A stretch of 64,000 bases of DNA from Aeromonas allosaccharophila (GTDB taxonomy: Bacteria > Pseudomonadota > Gammaproteobacteria > Enterobacterales > Aeromonadaceae). The position numbers and the translations under genes are program-made. Under the pieces are notes generated by a model. That model was given only the letters and a program-made list of their open reading frames with translations. It had not been told where the DNA came from and did no database searches. The stretch covers positions 143,879 to 207,878 of the forward strand of contig NZ_CDBR01000053.1 in NCBI RefSeq assembly GCF_000819685.1, read 5' to 3'. Positions 34,254 through 43,915 of this stretch are shown piece by piece. Numbering within the stretch: position 1 is the first letter of the stretch; every line of letters starts with the position of its first letter.

Positions 34254-35621
34254 ATGTCATTTAACAATGCCTTGAGCGGTGTCAACGCGGCACAAAAAGA
34301 CTTGAACGTCACCGCCAACAACATTGCCAACGTTAACACCATGGGCTTTAAAGAGTCCCGTGCCGAGTTTGCGGATGTCTACGCCAACTCCATTTTTGTC
34401 AGTGCCAAGACCCAGGTCGGTAACGGTGTGGCGACTGGCGCGGTTGCCCAGCAGTTCCATCAGGGGGCGCTGCAATTTACTAATAACGCACTGGACTTGG
34501 CGATCCAGGGGAATGGCTTCTTTGTGACTTCGGATGGATTGACCAATCTGGATCGCACTTACACCCGTGCCGGTGCCTTCAAGCTCAATGAAAACAGCTA
34601 TATGGTCAACAATCAGGGCCATTATCTGCAAGGCTATGAAATTAACGAAGATGGGTCTCCAAAAGCGGTCAGTATCAATGCAACCAAGCCTATCCAGATC
34701 CCTGACCGTGCTGGTGAGCCGATTAAGACCACGAAGATTGACGCCAGTTTCAACTTGCCGTCGACAGCGTCGCCGTTGCCTGCAGGTGGAGGTGCAGGTG
34801 ATGCATCAACCTTTGATCCCAAAGATTCGAAAACTTACTCTTCTTCAACCTCAGTGGTGATTTATGACTCTCTGGGCGAGCCGCATACCATCACGCAATA
34901 TTTTGTCAAAGAAGCTGACCCCGCAGATCTGACCAAACCGGCCAATCCAACTGCTTGGCGTATGTACCTCTACCAAGGTGATAAACCCATTGATATTGTC
35001 GGTGGTGTAACACCGACGATGGCGACTGGTTTGAGCCAAGCGCCTGCTGGTGCAAGAGTCACCTTCGGTGCTGATGGCAAGATGGTTACCCCTACTACAC
35101 CGGCGACCATCAAGACAGAGCAATTGGGAACTGCGCCCCCAACAGGCGCTGGCATTATCACTAACGGTGCAGATCCCACCCAGCAGGTGGATATCAACTT
35201 CGGAACGGTGACCCAATATGCCTCACCATTTGAAGTCAGTAAGTTGACACAGGATGGTTCTACTGTTGGTCGTTTGACCAAGGTTGAGATCACCCCGGAT
35301 GGTATAGTGTCTGCGACTTACAGCAACGCCACCACCATCAAGGTGGCGATGGTTGCCATGGCCAAGTTTGCCAACTCGCAAGGGCTGACTCAGGTTGGCG
35401 ATACCTCCTGGCGGCAATCCCTGCTTTCTGGTGAGGCCTTGCCGGGGACACCCAATTCGGGAACATTTGGCACCATCAAATCATCGGCGCTGGAGCAGTC
35501 CAACGTGGATTTGACCTCCGAGCTGGTGGACCTGATCACTGCCCAGCGTAACTTCCAGGCTAACTCCCGTTCACTGGAGGTCAACAGTTCGCTGCAGCAG
35601 ACCATTCTGCAGATCCGTTAA
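34254..35621 (+). CDS. flgE: Flagellar hook protein FlgE
   Basis: This is the 455-residue hook subunit. The N-terminal rod-type motif (NVTANNIANVNTMGFKESRA) and C-terminal LITAQRNFQANSRSLEVNS helix flank a large surface domain rich in Thr/Ala/Pro, which makes the protein longer than the enteric hook protein. AAGGAG precedes the ATG. It is last in the flgBCDE unit; a terminator follows. Confidence 0.96.
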   Translation: MSFNNALSGVNAAQKDLNVTANNIANVNTMGFKESRAEFADVYANSIFVSAKTQVGNGVATGAVAQQFHQGALQFTNNALDLAIQGNGFFVTSDGLTNLDRTYTRAGAFKLNENSYMVNNQGHYLQGYEINEDGSPKAVSINATKPIQIPDRAGEPIKTTKIDASFNLPSTASPLPAGGGAGDASTFDPKDSKTYSSSTSVVIYDSLGEPHTITQYFVKEADPADLTKPANPTAWRMYLYQGDKPIDIVGGVTPTMATGLSQAPAGARVTFGADGKMVTPTTPATIKTEQLGTAPPTGAGIITNGADPTQQVDINFGTVTQYASPFEVSKLTQDGSTVGRLTKVEITPDGIVSATYSNATTIKVAMVAMAKFANSQGLTQVGDTSWRQSLLSGEALPGTPNSGTFGTIKSSALEQSNVDLTSELVDLITAQRNFQANSRSLEVNSSLQQTILQIR

Positions 35622-35640
35622 TTACACAATGCATGAAAAT

Positions 35641-35669
35641 GAGAGGGGGCCTGGCCCCCTCTCTGTTTC
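35641..35669 (+). terminator. Terminator between flgE and flgF
   Basis: GAGAGGGGG and CCCCCTCTC form a nine-pair stem with a CCTGG loop, followed by TGTTTCTG. The tail is moderate. It separates the flgBCDE and flgF-L transcripts. Confidence 0.75.
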
Positions 35670-35711
35670 TGTCGCCTCCTCGCGCTTCTTACTCCCCGCT
35701 ATCTTTGCTAT

Positions 35712-35727
35712 TGGCACTCTAATTGCA
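35712..35727 (+). promoter_or_regulatory. Sigma-54 promoter of flgFGHIJKL
   Basis: TGGCAC-TCTAA-TTGCA is an exact -24/-12 sigma-54 promoter about 40 bases upstream of flgF. It matches the one before flgB at all eleven conserved positions. Confidence 0.95.
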
Positions 35728-35765
35728 TTTCTCCTGTCAGAGTCATCTGTTTGACGGAGAATTCC

Positions 35766-36512
35766 ATGGATCACCTGCTTTATATCGCCATGTCCGGGGC
35801 CAAAGAGACCATGAACAGCCTGGCTGTTCGGGGCAACAACCTCGCCAATGCCAATACCACCGGTTTCAAGTCCGATTTCGAGCAGGCCAGAAGCATGCAG
35901 GCGTTCGGTGAAGGCTTGCCAAGCCGGGTGTTTGCCATGGCTGAGCGCCCGGGTCAGAACCTGCAGCATGGCATGCTGATGACCACAGGACGGGATCTGG
36001 ACGTGGCGGTGGATGGTCCGGGCTGGATTGCCGTGCAGGATCCCAAGGGCGGTGAAGCCTATACCCGCATGGGGAATTTGCAGGTCAATGCGACCGGCAA
36101 CTTGCAAACCTCGACCGGCCTGAATGTGGTGGACGATGGTGGTCAGCCTATCGTGCTGCCGATGCCGATGGAGAAACTCGAGATCAATCGGGATGGCACC
36201 ATCAGCGGTCGACCGGAAGGGGCTGCCGCCAACTTGCCGGAAGATTTCCAGCGGATCAAGCTGGTCAACCCGGCCGCCGATGCGGTGGAGAAGGGGCAAG
36301 ATGGTCTGTTTCGCCGCAAGGATGGCCAGAATGAAGCAGCCTCGGCCAATGTCGGCCTGATTGCCGGCTCCCTTGAGGGGAGCAACGTCAATGTGGTGGA
36401 TGAGATGACCAACCTGATCCGGCTGCAACGTCAGTTCGAAACCCAGGTCAAAATAATGAAGACGGCCGAAGAAAATGATGAAGCTCAAACCCAACTGCTG
36501 CGAATCAGCTAA
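35766..36512 (+). CDS. flgF: Flagellar basal-body rod protein FlgF
   Basis: This is a 248-residue rod protein with N-terminal motif SLAVRGNNLANANTTGFKSD and C-terminal NVVDEMTNLIRLQRQFETQVK. I chose the ATG at 35766 after CGGAGA; an in-frame start five codons earlier has no binding site. It begins the sigma-54 driven flgF-L operon. Confidence 0.95.
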   Translation: MDHLLYIAMSGAKETMNSLAVRGNNLANANTTGFKSDFEQARSMQAFGEGLPSRVFAMAERPGQNLQHGMLMTTGRDLDVAVDGPGWIAVQDPKGGEAYTRMGNLQVNATGNLQTSTGLNVVDDGGQPIVLPMPMEKLEINRDGTISGRPEGAAANLPEDFQRIKLVNPAADAVEKGQDGLFRRKDGQNEAASANVGLIAGSLEGSNVNVVDEMTNLIRLQRQFETQVKIMKTAEENDEAQTQLLRIS

Positions 36513-36526
36513 TCAAGGAGTTACCT

Positions 36527-37315
36527 ATGAATCCCGCACTCTGGATCAGCAAGACCGGGTTGGATGCACAGCAGACCAATATTTCGGTCACCTCGAACAA
36601 CCTGGCGAACGCCAGCACCGTGGGCTTCAAAAAGTCACGGGCCATCTTTGAAGATCTGCTTTATCAAAACATCAATCAGCCTGGTGGCCGCTCCTCTGCC
36701 GATACCGAGCTCCCCTCCGGCTTGATGCTGGGGGCGGGTGCCAAGGTGGTCGCGACCCAGAAAAACCACAGCCAGGGCAACGTGCAAACCACCGACAACT
36801 CGCTGGATTTGATGATTAGTGGCCGTGGTTACTTTGAAATTCAGCTGCCCGATGGCAGTGCGGCCTATACCCGTAACGGTCAGTTCACCCTCAACGATGA
36901 AGGGACGATTGTGACGCCGGGCAACGGTTACACCCTGCAACCGGAAATCCAGATCCCGGAAAACGCCCAGAGCGTCACGGTGGGCGAAGATGGCCAGGTC
37001 TCGGTGCAGCTCAAGGGCGATGGCGCGTCTCAGGTGGTCGGGCAGATCACCTTGTCAGACTTCGTCAATGCCAGTGGCCTGCAGCCGATGGGGGAGAACA
37101 TGTTCGTCGAGACCCAGTCCAGCGGTGCCGCCATTCAGGGCAACGCCGGTGCCGATGGTCTGGGGGTGGTCAAGCAGGGGATGCTGGAGACCTCCAACGT
37201 TAACGTAACCGAAGAGTTGGTGAACCTCATTCAGGCTCAACGGGTCTACGAGATGAATTCCAAGGTGCTCTCCGCTGTGGACGGCATGATGTCCTTCCTG
37301 ATCCAGCGTACCTAA
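36527..37315 (+). CDS. flgG: Flagellar distal rod protein FlgG
   Basis: This is a 262-residue distal rod subunit, a typical length. It has SVTSNNLANASTVGFKKSRA near the N-terminus and NVTEELVNLIQAQRVYEMNS at the C-terminus, both FlgG signatures. AAGGAG lies upstream. It is 14 bases from flgF. Confidence 0.96.
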   Translation: MNPALWISKTGLDAQQTNISVTSNNLANASTVGFKKSRAIFEDLLYQNINQPGGRSSADTELPSGLMLGAGAKVVATQKNHSQGNVQTTDNSLDLMISGRGYFEIQLPDGSAAYTRNGQFTLNDEGTIVTPGNGYTLQPEIQIPENAQSVTVGEDGQVSVQLKGDGASQVVGQITLSDFVNASGLQPMGENMFVETQSSGAAIQGNAGADGLGVVKQGMLETSNVNVTEELVNLIQAQRVYEMNSKVLSAVDGMMSFLIQRT

Positions 37316-37329
37316 TTAGGAGGTGCATG

Positions 37330-38001
37330 ATGAAAGCCGTATGGATGCTGGGATTGCTGGTGCTGGGAGGGTGTAGCAGCACTCCCAATACACCCAAGCC
37401 TGATGATCCCGAGTTTTCCCCCGTTTACGGGGAGTCGGAGCCGGTGTCGGTGCGGCCGACAGGGGCGATTTTCCAACCGGATCAGGTCAATGGCATCTAT
37501 TCGGATATCAAGGCGCACAAGGTGGGTGACATCATCACCATCGAGTTGGCGGAATCGACCTCGGCCTCGAAAAAAGCCAATACCCAGAGTGGCAAGGATA
37601 ACAAGTTCAATCTGGACCCGGTCAAGTTGGGGGGCGTGCCCGTGACAGCCAGCCCCTATGATCTCTCGGCCTCCATTGCTCAAGACAGCGCGTTCAAGGG
37701 CCAGGCCAAGGCGGATCAGAGCAACAGCCTGCAGGGTAATATTTCGGTCAGCGTGGCCAAGGTGCTGCCCAACGGCAATCTGGTGGTGCGCGGCGAGAAG
37801 TGGATCATGCTAAACAATGGCAATGAATATATCCGGATCACCGGCCTTATTCGCCCGGAGGATGTGACGTCTGACAACAGCGTCTCGTCCCAGAAGGTGG
37901 CCAATGCCCGCATTTACTACGGTGGTACCGGCGATCTGGCCAATAGCCAGGAGCAAGGGTGGCTGACCAGCTTTTTCAATGGCCCCTGGTGGCCGCTCTA
38001 G
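37330..38001 (+). CDS. flgH: Flagellar L-ring lipoprotein FlgH
   Basis: This is the 223-residue outer-membrane L-ring subunit with a lipoprotein signal peptide and lipobox LGGC (the cysteine becomes residue +1). Family motifs include [18 protein letters not shown] and [19 protein letters not shown]. Of two adjacent ATGs I chose the second, six bases from AGGAGG. Confidence 0.95.
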   Translation: MKAVWMLGLLVLGGCSSTPNTPKPDDPEFSPVYGESEPVSVRPTGAIFQPDQVNGIYSDIKAHKVGDIITIELAESTSASKKANTQSGKDNKFNLDPVKLGGVPVTASPYDLSASIAQDSAFKGQAKADQSNSLQGNISVSVAKVLPNGNLVVRGEKWIMLNNGNEYIRITGLIRPEDVTSDNSVSSQKVANARIYYGGTGDLANSQEQGWLTSFFNGPWWPL

Positions 38002-38009
38002 GAGATGTT

Positions 38010-39107
38010 ATGAAGTCACTCCGTCTTGTCACTCTGCTTTGCTGTTTGCTCCCTCTGGGCGTGGCCAATGCTGCCAGGATCAAGGACATCAGCTCGGTTG
38101 AAGGGGTGCGCAACAACCAGCTGATTGGTTACGGCCTGGTGGTGGGGCTGCCCGGTACTGGCGAGAAGAATAACGCCTTCACCGAGCAGACTTTCCGTAC
38201 CATGCTCAACAACTTTGGCATCAAGGTGCCGGATAACATCAAGCCCAAGATCAAGGATGTGGCGCCGGTGGCGATCCATGCCGACTTGCCACCCTTCTCC
38301 AAGCCGGGCCAAACCATTGATGTCACTGTTTCTGCCATCGGCGAGGCCAAGAGCCTGCGCGGCGGTACCCTGCTGCAAAGTTTCCTGAAAGGGTTGGATG
38401 GTCGGGTTTATGCGGTCGCGCAGGGCAGTCTGGTGGTCGGTGGTCTGGGGGCCGAGGGGGCTGATGGCTCCAAGGTGGTGGTCAATACCCCGACCGTCGG
38501 GCGGATTGCCAACGGTGCCACCGTGGAGCGGGAGGTGCCCAACTCCTTCAGTCAGGGGGACACCATCACCTTCAACCTTAACCGCCCCGACTTCACCACT
38601 GCGCGCCGGCTGGCCGATGTGGTCAACGATCTGGTGGGGCCCAATACCGCTCAGGCGCTCGATGCCACCTCGGTCAAGGTCTATGCCCCGCGGGATCCGG
38701 GTCAGCGCGTCTCCTATCTCGCCACCATCGAGAATCTGGAGGTGGATCCGGCCAATGAGGCGGCCAAAATTATCGTCAACTCCCGTACCGGCACCATCGT
38801 TATCGGCAGTCAGGTCAAGCTCAAACCGGCGGCCATCAGCCACGGCGGCCTGACGGTGACCATAGCCGAGAATAAGCAAGTGTCCCAGCCCAACCCGTTG
38901 TCGGGGGGCGAGACGGTGGTGACCAACAACTCGACCATCAATGTCCAGCAGGAGCCGGGGCGGATGTTCAAGTTTGATACCGGTGCGACCCTGGACGACT
39001 TGGTTCGCGCGGTCAATCAGGTCGGGGTCGCCCCCGGTGATTTGATGGCCATCCTCGAGGCGCTGCAGCAGGCAGGCGCCATCGAGGGGCAACTGGTCAT
39101 ATTGTAA
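38010..39107 (+). CDS. flgI: Flagellar P-ring protein FlgI
   Basis: This is the 365-residue periplasmic P-ring subunit. The signal peptide ends VANAA, followed by [20 protein letters not shown] and [10 protein letters not shown], the FlgI opening. The C-terminal end carries the [16 protein letters not shown] motif ([17 protein letters not shown]). The ATG at 38010 follows GGAGA. FlgA is its assembly helper, encoded on the opposite side of cheV. Confidence 0.96.
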   Translation: MKSLRLVTLLCCLLPLGVANAARIKDISSVEGVRNNQLIGYGLVVGLPGTGEKNNAFTEQTFRTMLNNFGIKVPDNIKPKIKDVAPVAIHADLPPFSKPGQTIDVTVSAIGEAKSLRGGTLLQSFLKGLDGRVYAVAQGSLVVGGLGAEGADGSKVVVNTPTVGRIANGATVEREVPNSFSQGDTITFNLNRPDFTTARRLADVVNDLVGPNTAQALDATSVKVYAPRDPGQRVSYLATIENLEVDPANEAAKIIVNSRTGTIVIGSQVKLKPAAISHGGLTVTIAENKQVSQPNPLSGGETVVTNNSTINVQQEPGRMFKFDTGATLDDLVRAVNQVGVAPGDLMAILEALQQAGAIEGQLVIL

Positions 39108-39150
39108 CAAGCGGCAAGTGGTTGCCACGGGTGGCAATGAGGTAAGCAAA

Positions 39151-40224
39151 ATGGCGGAGTTTGACACCAACAGCGGCATGAATCTCGGGATGGTACAGGA
39201 CATCAAGAACCTGGACCGTCTGCGCCAGATGAGCCAAAGCAAAGAAGGGCAGGCCGAAGCGCTCAAGAGTGCATCGCGCCAGTTCGAGTCAATCTTTACC
39301 CAGATGCTGTTTCAGAGCATGCGTCAGGCCAACGGGGTGTTGACTCAGGACAACCCGATGAACAGCAGCTATACCCAGTTCTATGAAGGGATGCTGGATG
39401 AGCAGCGGGTTGCCGACATGTCGAGCAAGGGGGGGCTGGGACTGGCTGACATGGTGGTCAAGCAGCTCTCTCCCGAGACCTTTACCCATCAGGATGGGCG
39501 GGTGCTCAAGATGCCGCAGCGTACCGAACGGACCTACAAACCCTATCAGCCCCCCACGGCGGCTGCCGACGATTTGATCGCTGTATCAAAAGTTGGCAAA
39601 GATTTTGCTGAGAAAGAGATGGCGGAGGGGGCCAAGGAGAGCCACGGGCTCACGATGCCCCATCGACCACACCGCAGCATCCCGCCCATGGGGCGGATTG
39701 CCAGCGAAGAGGGCAGTGCCGCCAGTAGTGGGGGCAAAGAGTTCGATACGCCGGAAGAGTTCGTCAATCGCCTGATGCCGCTGGCCAAGAAAGCGGCCGA
39801 CAAGCTGGGGTTAAGCCCGGCGGTACTGGTCGCTCAGGCGGCACTGGAGAGCGGTTGGGGCAAGCGGGTGATCAAGGATGGCGAGGGGCAGGTGACCCAT
39901 AACCTGTTTGGCATCAAGGCCGATCCGCGCTGGGAAGGGCCCAAGGCGGTGGTCAGCACGCTCGAGTATGAGCAAGGCGTCGCCTCCCGTCAGAAAGCGG
40001 CATTTCGCTCCTATGAGTCGTTTGAAGAGAGCTTCAACGACTATGTGGACTTCCTCACCTCCGGCTCTCGCTACAAGGGGGCCCTGGCAAAGGTGGATAG
40101 CCCGGACCGCTATTTCGAGGCGCTGCAACAGGCGGGTTATGCCACCGACCCGCACTACGCCAGAAAACTGAAACAGGTATTGCGCAGTGATGCTATTGCC
40201 CAATACAACGAGATGGAGCTGTAA
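39151..40224 (+). CDS. flgJ: FlgJ, rod cap fused to peptidoglycan hydrolase
   Basis: This is a 357-residue dual-domain FlgJ. The N-terminal rod-scaffold domain (about 35-120) has SRQFESIFTQMLFQSMRQAN and YTQFYEGMLDEQ. A proline-rich linker leads to a C-terminal glucosaminidase domain (about 200-355) with VLVAQAALESGWGKRVI and the NLFGIKAD motif. It cuts peptidoglycan so the rod can pass. The start follows GAGGTAAGC. Confidence 0.95.
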   Translation: MAEFDTNSGMNLGMVQDIKNLDRLRQMSQSKEGQAEALKSASRQFESIFTQMLFQSMRQANGVLTQDNPMNSSYTQFYEGMLDEQRVADMSSKGGLGLADMVVKQLSPETFTHQDGRVLKMPQRTERTYKPYQPPTAAADDLIAVSKVGKDFAEKEMAEGAKESHGLTMPHRPHRSIPPMGRIASEEGSAASSGGKEFDTPEEFVNRLMPLAKKAADKLGLSPAVLVAQAALESGWGKRVIKDGEGQVTHNLFGIKADPRWEGPKAVVSTLEYEQGVASRQKAAFRSYESFEESFNDYVDFLTSGSRYKGALAKVDSPDRYFEALQQAGYATDPHYARKLKQVLRSDAIAQYNEMEL

Positions 40225-40227
40225 CAT

Positions 40228-42231
40228 ATGGCAAGCGACCTGCTTGGGATTGGTTCATCGGGCGTGCTGGCGCAGCAACGCCTGCTGCAGACCACCAGTA
40301 ACAACATAGTGAACGTCAATAGCCAGGGCTATGTGCGTGAACGTACGCTGGTGTTTACCAATTCCATCGGTCTTGGTACCGGTGACATCAAGACCCAGCG
40401 GGTGATCAACGACTATATGCAGGGGGAGGTGCGCCGTGATACCTCCGCCTATCACGCTTCTATGACCCATTACGAACAACTTGCGGGTGTTGACAGCTTG
40501 CTGGGGGATACCAGCAACAGTGTGGGAGCGGCCATTACCTCCTATTTCAAATCATTCCACTCTGCCAATGAATCGCCCGCCGAGATCGGTGGCCGCAAGG
40601 TGGCGATGACGGAGCTGAGTGGCATGGTCAACCGCTTCCATACCCTCTCGGCGCAGTTCGACAAGCAGAGCGATACCCTCAATACCCGCATCGAAGATGA
40701 AACCAAGCAGGTCAACAGCCTGCTCACCAGCATCAATGATCTCAACCAGGCCATCCTCCGCACCCAGGGTTCACCCGAAGAGAACCTGATGCTGTTTGAT
40801 CAGCGGGATGAGGCGATCCGCCAGCTGTCGGAGAAGATGGATATTCGCACCGTAGCCCAACCCAACGGCAGCATGCTGGTCAATATGAGCACTGGCCATT
40901 CGCTGATCCTTGATGGGGGCGTAGCCCAGTTCAAGCTGATTGCAGGGGATCCTGACTCCCGGGATCAGGAGTTGCAGCTGACGTTGGGGGATAATCAGGC
41001 AACCATCGATCACGATACATTTGGTGGGGCCATGGGCGGGCTGTTCAAGGCGCGTACCGACCTTGAGCCAACCAAGCGTGAGCTGGGGCAGTTGGCCGTG
41101 GCGATGGCAGATGCCTTGAACCAGCAAAACCGCCTCGGGATGGATCTGGATAACGAGATTGGCGGCGATATCTTCACCCTGCCTACCAGCAAGGGATTGC
41201 CATACGGCAGTAATACCGGGACGGTCGGAGCGAATGTCAGTTTCGTGCCAGGCAAAGGGACATCAGTGACCCCGTTTGATTACGAAGTGCGCTTTAGCAG
41301 CGCCACCGGTTATGAGGTGTTCTCGCTGGACAAGTCGGGCAATCGCACCTCTGTAGCGACTGGCACCACCCCTCCTGCAACGTTTGAACTCACCGGTCAC
41401 GGTATTTCAATCGACCTCACCGGTACGCCGGCTGCGGGTGACAAATTGTTGCTGCAACCGACCAAAAGCGCGGCCGCCGGGCTGGAGCAACTGATCACCC
41501 GACCGGAAGATTTGGCGTTGGCCTCTCCACTCAAAGCGGAAAAGAGCACCAATAATGGCGGCGGGGCTGATATCAAACTGGGCGGGGTATTCAATACCGG
41601 AGCAGGGTCAGGTTTTGGTACCAATAGTCTGAGCCCGACGGCGCCCCAGGTCGTCAAGATTGACACCAACGGTAACTATCAGGTTTTTCAAGCCGATGGC
41701 ACCACCCTGATAGGTACGGCACCTGCGAGCAGCAAGGGACAAGATCTGATGTCGGCGATCGTCAACCCTTTCCCCGCCGGAGCCGCAGTCTATGCCAACC
41801 CGAAACAGGCACCTGGCTACGAGTTCAGTATCACCGGGACGGTGAAGGCTAACGACAGCTTCAAGCTCAGTTACAACAGCAATGGCTTTGCCGATAACAG
41901 CAATGGTCTGGCATTGGCCGAATTGCAAAACAAGGATCTGGTGCGCAAGAGCACCAATGGTGGGACTACCAACGACAAGATGACCTTTAATCAGGCCTAT
42001 TCCGGGTTGGTGATGGAAGTGGGCAACAATACCAGTCAGGCAAAAACCTTGCTCAAGGCCAATGAATCCAAGCTTATCCAGAGCACAGGCATCTTTGAAA
42101 GCGTGTCTGGGGTCAATCTGGAGGAGGAGGCAGCCAATCTGATCCGCTTCCAGCAATCCTATGCCGCTTCGGCGCAAATCGTCAGTACCGCCAAAACCAT
42201 TTTCGATACACTGCTCTCGTCCGTGAGGTAA
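40228..42231 (+). CDS. flgK: Hook-filament junction protein FlgK
   Basis: This is the 667-residue first hook-associated protein. The N-terminal motif LLQTTSNNIVNVNSQGYVRE and C-terminal GVNLEEEAANLIRFQQSYAA are diagnostic. The central domain is Gly/Thr/Ala-rich and variable. It begins four bases after the flgJ stop with a weak ribosome binding site, suggesting coupling. FlgN is its chaperone. Confidence 0.96.
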   Translation: MASDLLGIGSSGVLAQQRLLQTTSNNIVNVNSQGYVRERTLVFTNSIGLGTGDIKTQRVINDYMQGEVRRDTSAYHASMTHYEQLAGVDSLLGDTSNSVGAAITSYFKSFHSANESPAEIGGRKVAMTELSGMVNRFHTLSAQFDKQSDTLNTRIEDETKQVNSLLTSINDLNQAILRTQGSPEENLMLFDQRDEAIRQLSEKMDIRTVAQPNGSMLVNMSTGHSLILDGGVAQFKLIAGDPDSRDQELQLTLGDNQATIDHDTFGGAMGGLFKARTDLEPTKRELGQLAVAMADALNQQNRLGMDLDNEIGGDIFTLPTSKGLPYGSNTGTVGANVSFVPGKGTSVTPFDYEVRFSSATGYEVFSLDKSGNRTSVATGTTPPATFELTGHGISIDLTGTPAAGDKLLLQPTKSAAAGLEQLITRPEDLALASPLKAEKSTNNGGGADIKLGGVFNTGAGSGFGTNSLSPTAPQVVKIDTNGNYQVFQADGTTLIGTAPASSKGQDLMSAIVNPFPAGAAVYANPKQAPGYEFSITGTVKANDSFKLSYNSNGFADNSNGLALAELQNKDLVRKSTNGGTTNDKMTFNQAYSGLVMEVGNNTSQAKTLLKANESKLIQSTGIFESVSGVNLEEEAANLIRFQQSYAASAQIVSTAKTIFDTLLSSVR

Positions 42232-42235
42232 CGTC

Positions 42236-43444
42236 ATGCGCATCACCACCAACATGATCTACGACCGGAATATCTATTCCCTCAACAGTGCCAATGAGCG
42301 GTTGAATACCGCCTATCAACAGCTGCAAACCGGTAATAAATTTCAGACTGCCGGCGAAGACCCCGCGGGGATGAGCCAGAAGATGGCACTGACCAAGGAG
42401 ATCGACCTGTTCAAGCAGTATGGGGTCAATGGCAGCTTGCTGGAAAACAGTCTGGGGCATGAGGAGACGGTATTAACGTCGATTAATAATGCGATGCTGA
42501 GTGCCCAGACCCTGATCCAGAAGTCAAATAATGGCTCTATCAGCATGGATGATCGCAAGGCTATTGCCAGCGAGCTGGAAGGGTTGCAGCAGCAGATGTT
42601 CGACCTGATGAATAGCAAGAATTCCTCTGGTGAATTCATATTTGGCGGCAATCAGAGCAAGACCCAGCCTTATATCAAAGACGCCAACGGAAAATATATT
42701 TATCAAGGAGATCCTGGCCAGCGAAATATTCAGGTATCACCCACAGTACAAATTGCTGCCAATGATTCTGGGCAGGACCTGTTTGAAATTGTGGCGACCA
42801 GAAGAACCGCCAGTGCCACCACCGCGAATATCAAGGTCGGGATCGGCGATCAGGGTAATTTTGATAATTTTTTCAAATCCAATTACAACTCGGCACTGCC
42901 CAGCAACACCTATACCGTATCAACGACTATCGGTCCACCGGACACCTATGATATCAAGGATAGCGGTGGCAATACCCTGCAAACGGGTAACTATACTGCC
43001 GGCACCAAGATCCCTTTCAATGGTCTGGAGTTGACCCTTGATCTGCCAGCAGGTGGCGCGGCTCAGCAGTTTGACCTCAATCCACCAAAGAATGACAATG
43101 TGCTGAACGGGATGTCGGATTTTATGGCCGCCTTGCGCGACCCCAGTATCACAGCTGATAACTTTGCGCAGGAAGTGGCTGATGCCACCGTCCATATGAA
43201 AAATGCCCGCCTGAATATCGATCATGGATTGGGTGAGCTGGGTGGCCGGATGAACAGTCTCGAGGCGGTCATGGGCTCCAATGAGGGGCTCAGCACTCTC
43301 AACTCAGAGGCGAGAGCCAAGGTGTCGGAAGCGGATCTCTATGAGGTTATTTCGACGCTCTCCAAAGAGGATGCGGCATTGAGTGCTTCGCAACTCTCTT
43401 TCAGCAAGATAAGTCGTCTGACGCTATTTGACTATATCCGCTAA
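42236..43444 (+). CDS. flgL: Hook-filament junction protein FlgL
   Basis: This is the 402-residue third hook-associated protein with flagellin-like ends: MRITTNMIYDRNIYSL and the C-terminal SEADLYEVISTLSKEDAALS with LTLFDYIR. Four bases separate it from flgK. A hairpin follows. It is the last gene of the flgF-L operon. Confidence 0.96.
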   Translation: MRITTNMIYDRNIYSLNSANERLNTAYQQLQTGNKFQTAGEDPAGMSQKMALTKEIDLFKQYGVNGSLLENSLGHEETVLTSINNAMLSAQTLIQKSNNGSISMDDRKAIASELEGLQQQMFDLMNSKNSSGEFIFGGNQSKTQPYIKDANGKYIYQGDPGQRNIQVSPTVQIAANDSGQDLFEIVATRRTASATTANIKVGIGDQGNFDNFFKSNYNSALPSNTYTVSTTIGPPDTYDIKDSGGNTLQTGNYTAGTKIPFNGLELTLDLPAGGAAQQFDLNPPKNDNVLNGMSDFMAALRDPSITADNFAQEVADATVHMKNARLNIDHGLGELGGRMNSLEAVMGSNEGLSTLNSEARAKVSEADLYEVISTLSKEDAALSASQLSFSKISRLTLFDYIR

Positions 43445-43446
43445 TG

Positions 43447-43468
43447 AAGGGGCCCTTTTGGGCCTCTT
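43447..43468 (+). terminator. Hairpin after flgL
   Basis: AAGGGGCCC and GGGCCTCTT pair (one G-T) around TTTT. The following CTGTTATC is a weak U-tract; a plausible but modest terminator. Confidence 0.6.
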
Positions 43469-43627
43469 CTGTTATCGCTGCTCTGCACACCGGTTTCGCG
43501 TTATTTCCTGCCAATTGTAACAAGCTGTTGCCATCCCCCATTTAATGGTTGCTGCGGGGTTGACCTCCCTGCGGTATTGGATAATCATGCCGCCCGCACA
43601 ACAGAGGGTTGTGCGAATTATTTGCAG

Positions 43628-43785
43628 CATCTCGTTAGGCGAGGCTCCTGTATAAACACAGGCCACTGATCTCACGACGTCCAGAGACGCCCAAGATCAG
43701 GACAGTTTTCATCGGATTAAGGTGTAAACCCAAGTGGCTTCCGGCATGCCGGATACGTTATACAGTGCTAAAGCTGGTACGTGGG
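43628..43785 (+). promoter_or_regulatory. M-box magnesium riboswitch (ykoK leader)
   Basis: The mgtE leader carries conserved M-box elements in order: CTCGTTAGGCGAGGCTCCTG, AACACAGGCCACTG, AGACGCC, AAGGTGTAAACC and ACAGTGCTAAAGCT. These match the remembered Rfam M-box consensus. M-box RNA folds on Mg2+ and shuts off Mg transporters. A possible expression platform, a bulged hairpin, lies at 43789-43811. An extra perfect hairpin (CGCACAAC/GTTGTGCG, 43595-43615) precedes the aptamer. The 471-base gap between flgL and mgtE contains nothing else I recognise. Confidence 0.92.
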
Positions 43786-43915
43786 GATGATGACACGCCG
43801 AACGGCGTCATTTCCTGCCTATTACTCGTCAATCAAATTGCTGTTTTCTTGTCGTTGCATCCGGCTGTTTCCGGAAGCATTCAGGTTCGCCTGAAATCAC
43901 ATGAGGATATCTGTG

